A stretch of DNA of 64,000 nucleotides from Halopenitus salinus. Lineage in GTDB: Archaea > Halobacteriota > Halobacteria > Halobacteriales > Haloferacaceae. A model generated the notes under the pieces. It was not told where the DNA came from, searched no databases, and worked only from the letters and a program-made list of their open reading frames with translations. The stretch covers positions 124,001 through 188,000 of the forward strand of contig NZ_JBHSXL010000001.1 in assembly GCF_042662125.1 (NCBI RefSeq), in the 5' to 3' direction. The translations under genes and the position numbers were made by a program. The first letter of the stretch is position 1. Each line of letters starts with the position of its first letter. Of the stretch, positions 49,808-55,497 are shown one piece after another.

Positions 49808-49900
49808 AGTTAGGTTTCTGCTTCGCATGGACCTCCGGAGAGACGCCGCTCGTCTTCCGGACGGTCAACACGCCCAATTATACCGACCGCCATTAAGTAC
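49808..49900 (-). promoter_or_regulatory. S-layer gene promoter and structured leader
   Basis: On the minus strand TATA-like ACTTAATGG (about 49890-49898) and GGTATAATT (about 49874-49883) lie 70-90 bases before ATG 49807, so the mRNA has a leader of at least 40-60 bases. CCGGA/TCCGG (49835-49839/49856-49860) and AGACG/CGTCT (49841-49845/49851-49855) form a 10-bp hairpin with one bulged base inside it. A purine-rich GGAGGTC next to the hairpin is 22-28 bases from the start codon. Confidence 0.5.
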
Positions 49901-50423
49901 TTTGTGTATCTGTTAGGTAGACGTTCACATACGCCGGGTGCCGGTTTGAGGGGGTGATAACCGCCGCATAATCCGGATCGACGTCGCGTCGAATCGCCGG
50001 TTTCTCGGGCGAATCGGGGCGGTTTGACGTGTTTCGGATCGAGAGCGTTTCGACCGCCCACGGACGTCGATCGACGGCGTCCGACGAACGTCGAACGCAA
50101 CGCGTGTCAGACTACCGTCAGACTCCGGGCGTGTGCGTGATGGATGTGTGCGTGAGCGTCGATCGACGCCGGCGAGCAGGTGGATGATGGTCGGTGACGG
50201 GCGAGCAGGCGGGCGATCCGATCGGTGGTTCGGGTGGACGGACGAGCGTGGTGGATGGGTGTGTGGACAGGTTGGTGGGCAGGTCGGTACTGGGCGGAGT
50301 GGGTGTAGATGGTCGGGCGCCGTGGGTCGGCGCTCGGGCGCGCGTGCGTGGTGAGGAGTGGTAGCGGGTCGAATCGGACTCGATGGAGGGAGGATCGGAC
50401 CGGCGAACGTCGGTAGGCCGAGA
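49901..50423. other. Spacer with G/T-rich strand-asymmetric tract
   Basis: No gene is supported. From about 50130 to 50360 the plus strand is rich in G and T (recurring GGTGGG, GGTCGG, GTGGATG, GGACGG) and poor in A-T pairs and in C. It resembles the tract at 17052-17189 but without an exact period. Left of it lie the S-layer promoter and a stretch with several CGATCGACG-like words. Confidence 0.55.
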
Positions 50424-50657
50424 TTACTGAGCGGACGAGAGGGCCGCATCGACGAGAGGGCCGAAGGATCGAGCGAGCGCGCTACGGGCGTTCGCTCGGT
50501 CGTCCGCGACGAGATCCGAGATCGGTGTTCCCGTCGCGGCTCGTTCGCGCAGCTCCTCGAGATCGGTCGACGACAAATGGTCGAAGACGAATTCGCGCAT
50601 TCGGTCGAACAGCGTGTGGGTCTCCGGGTCGTTCGATCCGGATCGAAACGGCGGCAT
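50424..50657 (-). CDS. Small acidic hypothetical protein downstream of HTH gene
   Basis: The 77-residue protein (PETHTLFDRMREFVFDHLSS, then LEELRERAATGTPISDLV) is predicted helical and soluble with no known motif. It starts 18 bases after the stop of the winged-helix gene at 50676 and so is probably cotranscribed. A role as that regulator's partner is a guess from context. Confidence 0.6.
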   Translation of the reverse strand: MPPFRSGSNDPETHTLFDRMREFVFDHLSSTDLEELRERAATGTPISDLVADDRANARSALARSFGPLVDAALSSAQ

Positions 50658-50675
50658 GTGTGTACTATGGAGCGA

Positions 50676-51020
50676 TCACCACTCGACGTCCTGTTCGACG
50701 TCGAGGAGGCGCCTGACCATCATGCCCTGCAGCTTGTCGAGGAGGACGGCGATCTCGTCATCCTCGTTGAGCGTGTATCGGGTCGTCCCCTCGTCGATCG
50801 GTTGGACGATCCGTAGCTCCGTGAGCACCTCGAGGTGATCGTAGACCGTGCTCCGGGAGGTGTCGCTCAACCGCGCGACGTCACTCACGTTGAGTTGCCG
50901 ATCCGAGTTCTCGACGAAGGCGTCGAGGATTCGACTCCGGGCGGGCGAGTCGAACACCCTCGCCAAGCCACCCTCGTGAGCGAGTGATCGGTCACCGGGA
51001 TCGGTTGCGATTGACTCCAT
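50676..51020 (-). CDS. Winged-helix DNA-binding regulator (ArsR-like)
   Basis: The 114-residue protein has FDSPARSRILDAFVENSDRQ, the recognition helices LNVSDVARLSDTSRSTVYDH and wing VQPIDEGTTRYTLNEDDEIA, then a C-terminal helix for dimerisation. No metal-binding cysteine is present, so metal sensing is unlikely. A TATA-like GTTAATG on the minus strand near 51050-51057 lies about 33 bases before ATG 51020. Target unknown; self-regulation is likely. Confidence 0.8.
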   Translation of the reverse strand: MESIATDPGDRSLAHEGGLARVFDSPARSRILDAFVENSDRQLNVSDVARLSDTSRSTVYDHLEVLTELRIVQPIDEGTTRYTLNEDDEIAVLLDKLQGMMVRRLLDVEQDVEW

Positions 51021-51151
51021 GGCTACGATAGGGTACAGAGCCGATCCACATTAACATTCCGAATTAGATATACAAGTGAATCTCCAGCAACACAGATATG
51101 TCAGAATAAATGGTAAGTCTTAAGCTATCTCAACATAGGATATGTGATATA

Positions 51152-51451
51152 ATGGGTGAATAAGACGTTAAAAATCAGCTCGTTGAAACGTTGGTGAACA
51201 AGCGAGTAACCGGCTCTAACAACATATCTATTGATCAGCTTGTCAACCATTCAGTACGTGACAGTGATCAGGGGAAAGCGAGAAGTCTACTTAAAGACGA
51301 AATGATTCCGAAAAGCGAGGCCTCGATCATTCAAATAAAGGGAGGAGCCCGTGAAAACGTCCAGCTAGCCGATGTCAAGCAAGCTGTGACATACCTCGAT
51401 AGGAATGGAGGCGAGATCCCGTGGGGGTTCCGTGATCTAATCGAAGACTAA
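51152..51451 (+). pseudogene. AT-rich foreign gene with in-frame stop at codon 4
   Basis: ATG 51152 begins the codons Met-Gly-Glu and then TAA 51161, after which the same frame is open for 96 codons (DVKNQLVETLVNKRVTGSNN; later LLKDEMIPKSEASIIQIKGG, WGFRDLIED). A TATA-like TTAAGCTAT is about 28 bases before that ATG. A restart at TTG 51191 or GTG 51194 would still yield about 86 residues. Bases 51061-51180 are only about one third GC by hand count and the gene itself is about 45-50%, far below the surrounding DNA, indicating transfer. No known motif. Confidence 0.6.
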
Positions 51452-51505
51452 GGCGGTCAAGAGGTCTGAGAAAGATTCAACTCGATCGACGTCGACGACA
51501 CCACA

Positions 51506-51613
51506 ATGGGCCGGAACCGCAACACCGACGACGAACTCGACGAGGAGTTCCTCGAACGCGTCGATCGGATCATCGAGGAGGAACGAGAGATCCTCGACCT
51601 GCTTGCCGAGTGA
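51506..51613 (+). CDS. Very small acidic helical protein (35 aa)
   Basis: The frame MGRNRNTDDELDEEFLERVD continues with a Glu-rich helix (RIIEEEREILDLLAE) and stops at 51613. Base and codon use are typical of the host, unlike the AT-rich gene just upstream. It could be a true small protein or the tail of something older; there is no recognisable family. Confidence 0.4.
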   Translation: MGRNRNTDDELDEEFLERVDRIIEEEREILDLLAE

Positions 51614-51726
51614 CGTCGCAGTCAGGGAGCCATTGGGAGGGTGGACTTGGGGCCGAAAATGCGAATAGTGATCCGCGTGTTTGCCTGGCGATCACCACGC
51701 ACCGGTGAATGGCCGCCCTCCGGTGC

Positions 51727-52110
51727 TCACACCACGGGCTCAACGACGACGTGGGCGTGTTTGAGACGCGGGGCTTTCGCCCGCCCGTCGGCAACGTATT
51801 CGACGACGTCGAGCCGTGCGAGGGCCTCGAGATCGCGACTGATGACCCCCTTGTCCTCGTTCAACTCGCGCGCCAACCCACGAACCGAGGCGGGATCGTG
51901 CTCCGCGAGATGATCGACGATCCGCAGCCGCCGATCGGTGAACACTGCACCCGCGTGCTCGCGAGCCAGGACGAGCGTGTCGGGGAACCCGTGTTGGGTG
52001 ACCGCCTCGCTGAACGCCGCCCGGAACTCCACCTCGGGATCGACCTCCGCCTCGTCCGGATCGAAGCGTTCCGGTGACGGCTCGGGCGGCCGCTGTTGAT
52101 GGTCGCTCAT
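51727..52110 (-). CDS. HTH regulator / orphan antitoxin-like protein
   Basis: The 127-residue protein has a helical N-terminal part (PEVEFRAAFSEAVTQHGFPD) and a winged helix: TDRRLRIVDHLAEHDPASVR, GLARELNEDKGVISRDLEAL and wing DVVEYVADGRAKAPRLKHAH. Proteins of this type often serve as antitoxins in haloarchaea, yet no partner frame precedes or follows it. Promoter evidence (TATA-like GACTTAAC 25 bases before ATG 52110, inside an inverted repeat) suggests self-repression. Confidence 0.75.
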   Translation of the reverse strand: MSDHQQRPPEPSPERFDPDEAEVDPEVEFRAAFSEAVTQHGFPDTLVLAREHAGAVFTDRRLRIVDHLAEHDPASVRGLARELNEDKGVISRDLEALARLDVVEYVADGRAKAPRLKHAHVVVEPVV

Positions 52111-52124
52111 TCGATCGTCACCTA

Positions 52125-52147
52125 ATCGTTGTTAAGTCTGCAACGAT
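52125..52147 (-). promoter_or_regulatory. Promoter inside an inverted repeat (HTH gene operator)
   Basis: ATCGTTG (52125-52131) and CAACGAT (52141-52147) are a perfect inverted repeat. The 9-base loop carries the TATA-like sequence (minus strand GACTTAAC, 52132-52139) at the right distance from ATG 52110. A protein bound to both arms would cover the promoter. Confidence 0.55.
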
Positions 52148-52426
52148 AAAGCTCCATCGGTCACGAAGTCTCCAATGGTGTGAGATCGCTATCCATCGAT
52201 ACCAAATATCGGAACCCGTTTGTAATGCATGGGACAAACAGGGAATGGAATCGGTCTGCAGTCTGTATACGCCTCTCTCCCGTCGTGGCTCACGGGACGG
52301 TATTGGTGAGAGATACCCCGGAGGTATTCTCAGACACCAGTTCGTGCGCGTGTGTGCGAGGTCGGACAGCAGACACCACAACCATGAACAAGGGAACGAT
52401 TGGGTCGGCGGCGACGGTGATCGAAG
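52148..52426. other. Spacer of mixed composition without supported gene
   Basis: This stretch is noticeably richer in A+T than its neighbours and holds only short overlapping frames. A frame ATG 52384 reads MNKGTIGSAATVIEGV and stops at TAG 52432, overlapping the next gene's GTG start in another frame. Confidence 0.45.
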
Positions 52427-52780
52427 GTGTATAGGTTGGAGTTCATCGATCTCGGCGAGTATCGAGGTGACGAGTACTACCTCTGTGGGTTCGTCGTTCC
52501 GGAACCAGTCGATGGTGAGAACTACGATCCGGACGCTGACGCCAGTGCATGGGGAGTCTCAGTGGCGCGCAAGCGGATCGATCACAGCAATCAAGAGATC
52601 GTTCGTCTTGACACGGCGCACGGTCAAGATCCCCATATCGACAAGGAATATCTCCCGGAGAACTCTATACCGGACAAAAAGGAGGTGCTGACGGACGAGT
52701 GGCCGTACTCGCGGATGAAACAGTATCTCCTCTCCACATGGAAACAGTACGCCGATCTCTATAGTTACTACAACGATTGA
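52427..52780 (+). CDS. Hypothetical acidic protein (117 aa)
   Basis: The frame from GTG 52427 reads MYRLEFIDLGEYRGDEYYLC and continues with GFVVPEPVDGENYDPDADAS and a helical Tyr-rich end (KQYLLSTWKQYADLYSYYND). I recognise no family with confidence. The GTG start is uncertain: a 16-codon frame from ATG 52384 runs into it in a different frame, so the true gene may be longer and frameshifted. It precedes two small genes on the same strand and codon use is less GC-rich than the host's. Confidence 0.55.
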   Translation: MYRLEFIDLGEYRGDEYYLCGFVVPEPVDGENYDPDADASAWGVSVARKRIDHSNQEIVRLDTAHGQDPHIDKEYLPENSIPDKKEVLTDEWPYSRMKQYLLSTWKQYADLYSYYND

Positions 52781-52865
52781 GCCCGCCCTCAAAGGATCGA
52801 CACGAGGAACGGACTATACTCGGAAAGTCCGTAGTTGTCATCCGCCAAAGCAATCGAAGACCCCA

Positions 52866-53045
52866 ATGAAGACGTTCCAGGAACGACTTCGCTCGATAGA
52901 AGAGCGGTACGACATCGACGAGAGCGAACACGCCCGGGAACTCGGCCCGTCGCCCACCTCCAGGAGTAATCCCGCAATTCAGCCGCCTCGAGAACCAAGG
53001 CGATCGCCACGTCCCCAATTCCGACGGAAGGAGGTCGAACGATGA
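52866..53045 (+). CDS. Small hypothetical protein (59 aa)
   Basis: The protein starts MKTFQERLRSIEERYDIDES with an amphipathic helix and ends in a Pro/Arg-rich tail (IQPPREPRRSPRPQFRRKEV). Its stop overlaps the ATG of the next gene by four bases (ATGA), good evidence that both are translated. Helical start plus basic tail suggests interaction with the very acidic downstream product, but this is speculation. Confidence 0.5.
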   Translation: MKTFQERLRSIEERYDIDESEHARELGPSPTSRSNPAIQPPREPRRSPRPQFRRKEVER

Positions 53046-53338
53046 CACGAGATCAAAAACCGGTGAGCGAGGACGAGATCGACGCGCTCCGCGAGGGGAT
53101 GGACCAACAGCGTGAGGAAATCCGGGGGGCGCTCGCGGAGGATCTCGGCGGCGATCCGAGCGACTACGATGCCGAAGCGCACCTGAACGCCCGTGCCGGC
53201 GAGCCCGTGACCGACGGCGGTGAGGACGCGTCTGAACTGCCGGAAGACGACCCGCTCTTCACCGGCGATCCGCTCCTCTCGCCCGAGGATCCGGTCGACG
53301 AGACCGAGATCGACGATACCCTCTACGAGCGAGAGTGA
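53042..53338 (+). CDS. Very acidic small protein of unknown function
   Basis: The 98-residue protein has about a third acidic residues (EDEIDALREGMDQQREEIRG) and a repeated Pro-Leu-x-x-Gly-Asp-Pro motif near the end (DDPLFTGDPLLSPEDPVDET). A second copy of its last 23 codons occurs at 54637-54708. Its stop abuts the remains of a vapC gene on the other strand. It may belong to a TA-associated cassette; no known domain. Confidence 0.6.
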   Translation: MTRDQKPVSEDEIDALREGMDQQREEIRGALAEDLGGDPSDYDAEAHLNARAGEPVTDGGEDASELPEDDPLFTGDPLLSPEDPVDETEIDDTLYERE

Positions 53339-53428
53339 CGAATCCTCGATCGCTCGGGCGACATCGATCGCCTCCTCGCTGCCGTCCATCAGATCGATGC
53401 GGAACGAGGAGTCGAGGAGCACAGTCAC
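53339..53428 (-). pseudogene. Truncated vapC (PIN toxin) remnant
   Basis: Read leftward from GTG 53428 the sequence encodes VTVLLDSSFRIDLMDGSEEA and IDVARAIEDSS, closely matching the N-terminus of the intact VapC at 54739-55131 (MILDTSFLIDLMDGDEAAIE). Nucleotides are also shared (GCCGTCCATCAGATCGATG in both). After about 30 residues the similarity ends at the stop codon of the gene at 53042. The catalytic remainder is missing, so this is a broken toxin gene. Confidence 0.75.
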
Positions 53429-53519
53429 AGTCGAACCGAACAACGGACCGATCTTTCAGATGGTACGAAGCTTTCAGTACGAACGTCTATATCGATGGCT
53501 GCACAATGGTCGATCGAGA

Positions 53520-53894
53520 ATGTCGATCGACAGGGAGACGTTTCGGAACGCGGACGAGGCCGAACTCGCGGAGCTGTCCGCCCCGGATCGAGTGCTCGGG
53601 TTCCTCGCGAGCCACGACGATCGGGCGTTCAAGGCCCGGGAGATCGCCTCCCGCACCGGTCTCGACGAGGGTGCCGTCAGCACCGCCCTCACGCGGTTGA
53701 AGGACCGGGACCTCGTCGAACACAAGGCGACCTACTGGGCCATCACCGACGACGAGACGCGTCTCGACGCGTACGGTGGCTACGAGCGTGCGACCGCGCT
53801 GTTCAACGAGACGCTCGGCGAGGAGGACGAGGACGAGTGGCGCGAGCACGCGCCGGAGGATCCGCATCCGAGCCGGGAGACGAGCAGTGAGTGA
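53520..53894 (+). CDS. MarR-like HTH antitoxin of a PemK module
   Basis: The 124-residue protein has a winged helix (PDRVLGFLASHDDRAFKARE, ASRTGLDEGAVSTALTRLKD, wing LVEHKATYWAITDDETRLDA) and a C-terminal Glu-rich tail (GEEDEDEWREHAPEDPHPSR) that could bind the toxin. It overlaps the PemK-like gene by eight bases. Use of a MarR-like helix instead of a MazE/AbrB fold is unusual for this toxin family. TATA-like TCTATATC (53486-53493) lies about 30 bases before ATG 53520. Confidence 0.8.
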   Translation: MSIDRETFRNADEAELAELSAPDRVLGFLASHDDRAFKAREIASRTGLDEGAVSTALTRLKDRDLVEHKATYWAITDDETRLDAYGGYERATALFNETLGEEDEDEWREHAPEDPHPSRETSSE

Positions 53895-54243
53895 CGACGA
53901 CGCGCAACCGATCTTTGAGCGGGGAGACGTCGTGTACGGAACCGATCCGTTCAAGCCCGGCGAGACGTCCAGACCGTGGCTGATCGTGTCGAACCACGAG
54001 GACCATCCGTTTCACGGCGACCAATACCTCGCATGTACGCTCACGACGAAGTCGTGGATGGAGGGAGTGGTCGAGATCCCCGAGACGGGTTGGATCCGCG
54101 GAGGTACGCCTCGACGAAGTCGTATCGTTCCCTGGGGCGTCCAGTCCATCGTCCCCGAGGACATCGAACGCTGGCAGGGACGGATCGAACACGGAATCGT
54201 CGACGAAGCCGCCTCCGTGCTCATCGACGAATTGCGACGGTGA
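53887..54243 (+). CDS. PemK/MazF-family toxin
   Basis: The 118-residue protein starts at GTG 53887. It has the family opening RGDVVYGTDPFKPGETSRPW followed by LIVSNHEDHPFHGDQYLACT, and the C-terminal VPWGVQSIVPEDIERWQG. MazF-type enzymes are sequence-specific mRNA interferases; the predicted fold includes the early Arg-Gly-Asp and the Pro-Trp-Leu-Ile-Val strand. It forms a module with the HTH antitoxin that overlaps its start. Confidence 0.85.
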   Translation: MSDDDAQPIFERGDVVYGTDPFKPGETSRPWLIVSNHEDHPFHGDQYLACTLTTKSWMEGVVEIPETGWIRGGTPRRSRIVPWGVQSIVPEDIERWQGRIEHGIVDEAASVLIDELRR

Positions 54244-54262
54244 ACGCGTGTTCGTGTAGGGG

Positions 54263-54276
54263 ATTTGCGGGCAAAT
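54263..54276. promoter_or_regulatory. Palindrome ATTTGC-GG-GCAAAT before AbrB pseudogene
   Basis: A perfect 6-bp inverted repeat with 2-base spacer lies 31 bases before GTG 54307. AbrB-type antitoxins usually repress their own promoter through such sites; this one may be a leftover operator. Confidence 0.45.
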
Positions 54277-54306
54277 TGTTTTGGTGCGTTCCACGTACGT
54301 TCAAGA

Positions 54307-54555
54307 GTGGCTCACGAGATCGAGGACGAAACGACGGTGACCGAGAGCTACTCGGTCACGATCCCGGCAGCAATACGTTGAAAGGCGGGCGTCGAACCGG
54401 GCGACAAACTCCGCTGGCACGTCGACGAGGAGGGGGCGATCTCGGTCGAACTCGTCGAACAACGCTACGGCGCGTTTTCACGGTTGGACCCGGTCGACGT
54501 CGGTGAACCAACCGACGCCGCGGCGGATCACGACCACATTGCCGGAGACTCCTGA
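54307..54555 (+). pseudogene. AbrB/VapB-family antitoxin with in-frame TGA
   Basis: From GTG 54307 the frame reads AHEIEDETTVTESYSVTIPA and AIR, meets TGA at 54379-54381, then continues KAGVEPGDKLRWHVDEEGAI to a stop at 54553. This is the swapped-hairpin AbrB core (T-V-T-E-S-Y-S-V-T-I-P-A-x-I-R-x-x-A-G-V-x-P-G-D) with one codon changed to stop; an Arg codon CGA would need a single C-to-T change. The full frame would be 82 residues. Unless read through, the product is only 24 residues. Confidence 0.8.
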
Positions 54556-54613
54556 GGGCCGGAACCATCGTTGAACAGGAGCATGGACGTGTCAAGGACG
54601 AGACCGTCACCAT
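54550..54613 (-). pseudogene. Frameshifted PIN-domain fragment
   Basis: Leftward from ATG 54613 the codons give Met-Val-Thr-Val, but after a one-base shift the frame reads LVLDTSMLLFNDGSG, the first strand of a PIN nuclease with its catalytic aspartate (L-D-T-S). Nothing further is conserved. It overlaps the 3' end of the AbrB pseudogene on the opposite strand. This looks like the decayed start of a second vapC. Confidence 0.4.
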
Positions 54614-54636
54614 TCGAAGTCGGGTGAGATGCTTGC

Positions 54637-54708
54637 GATCCGGTCGACGAGACCGAGGCCGACGACGCCCGTTACAGCGAGGATGACGAATACCTGACCT
54701 CGAAGTGA
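54637..54708 (+). pseudogene. 3' fragment duplicating the end of the acidic gene at 53042
   Basis: The frame DPVDETEADDARYSEDDEYL ending at TGA 54706-54708 matches the last codons of the gene at 53042 (DPVDETEIDDTLYERE); the nucleotides GATCCGGTCGACGAGACCGA are identical. There is no start. It lies tail to tail with the intact vapC, just as the intact acidic gene lies tail to tail with the truncated vapC at 53339. Confidence 0.7.
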
Positions 54709-54738
54709 CTGCAGGACCTCTACGCGACGCTCGACGTC

Positions 54739-55131
54739 TCAGTACTCGCGGATCTCGACGTCCGGGATCGGAGCGAAGTCCGTCGGATTCCCGGTGACGA
54801 CCGGTTCGTCGTGACGGATCGCCGTCGCGGCGATCCTGACGTCACCCTGGCCGATACGGTTGCCGTCACGGCGAAGCCGTCCGTCGATCCGGCCGGCGTG
54901 TTTCGCGACGTCCTCGGTGACGGCGACGATCGGCCGCGAATCCAACACGGAGCGGATCGCTTCGATCTCGCGAAACGTGTCCTCGACGTAGCCGACCCCG
55001 ACGTACAGCTCGTAGACGACCTGTGCGGGGATCTTCTGGGGGACGTTGGCGTCCTCGATCTCACGGGCGGCCTCGATCGCCGCCTCGTCGCCGTCCATCA
55101 GATCGATGAGAAACGAGGTGTCAAGGATCAT
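54739..55131 (-). CDS. vapC: VapC-type PIN-domain toxin
   Basis: The 130-residue PIN ribonuclease has the acidic residues MILDTSFLIDLMDGDEAAIE (Asp4), PAQVVYELYVGVGYVEDT (Glu), and GQGDVRIAATAIRHDEPVVT and NPTDFAPI (Asp). VapC toxins usually cleave tRNA or rRNA. ATG 55131 lies inside the end of vapB (11-base overlap). A partial copy sits at 53339. Confidence 0.9.
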   Translation of the reverse strand: MILDTSFLIDLMDGDEAAIEAAREIEDANVPQKIPAQVVYELYVGVGYVEDTFREIEAIRSVLDSRPIVAVTEDVAKHAGRIDGRLRRDGNRIGQGDVRIAATAIRHDEPVVTGNPTDFAPIPDVEIREY

Positions 55132-55369
55132 CGTCACCGCCGAACCGCTCGACCAGCTCGTCGACCTCCCGCGTGCCGGCGTCGTCGGACTCCTCGATGG
55201 CCCGACGGAACTCGTCCGCCTCCTCATCCGAGAGGATCCCGACCAGATCGAGCAGCGATGCGCCCCCGATGAGGCGGTCGATCGCCTCGGAAAACGTCTC
55301 GTCCGGTCGCTTCTCGCTCCTGATGCGCTCGTAGACGTCCTCGTCGAGCCGGACGTTTCGAGTACCCAT
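55121..55369 (-). CDS. vapB: VapB-type antitoxin (DUF217-like)
   Basis: The 82-residue protein starts MGTRNVRLDEDVYERIRSEK, the short DNA-binding strand/helix of archaeal VapB, then PDETFSEAIDRLIGGASLLD and an acidic helical toxin-binding tail. It overlaps vapC. ATG 55369 directly follows a pair of GTATAC palindromes, probably its operator. Confidence 0.88.
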   Translation of the reverse strand: MGTRNVRLDEDVYERIRSEKRPDETFSEAIDRLIGGASLLDLVGILSDEEADEFRRAIEESDDAGTREVDELVERFGGDDDP

Positions 55370-55371
55370 GC

Positions 55372-55386
55372 GTATACGTCGTATAC
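55372..55386. promoter_or_regulatory. Twin GTATAC palindromes before vapB
   Basis: GTATAC occurs at 55372-55377 and 55381-55386, separated by three bases; the whole GTATACGTCGTATAC unit is itself nearly symmetric and lies 3-17 bases before the vapB start codon. It is a likely operator for the VapB(C) complex. Confidence 0.5.
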
Positions 55387-55497
55387 TATCCGGCTTGAAG
55401 GTTACGCGGGTGGGGAATCGGGACCTCGTCGAACACGCGCTGAGTCGCGATCCCACACTCGCTCGAACGCGCGAACGCGTGAACGCCCGAACCGACC

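Noticed and set aside
49925..50449. Minus-strand Pro/Arg/His-rich frame over the G/T-rich tract
   Set aside because: It reflects base composition of the tract, with no start signal or domain.
51061..51451. Insertion sequence or viral integration in the AT-rich islet
   Set aside because: No transposase, integrase, terminal inverted repeat or target duplication could be seen; foreign origin is only a composition argument.
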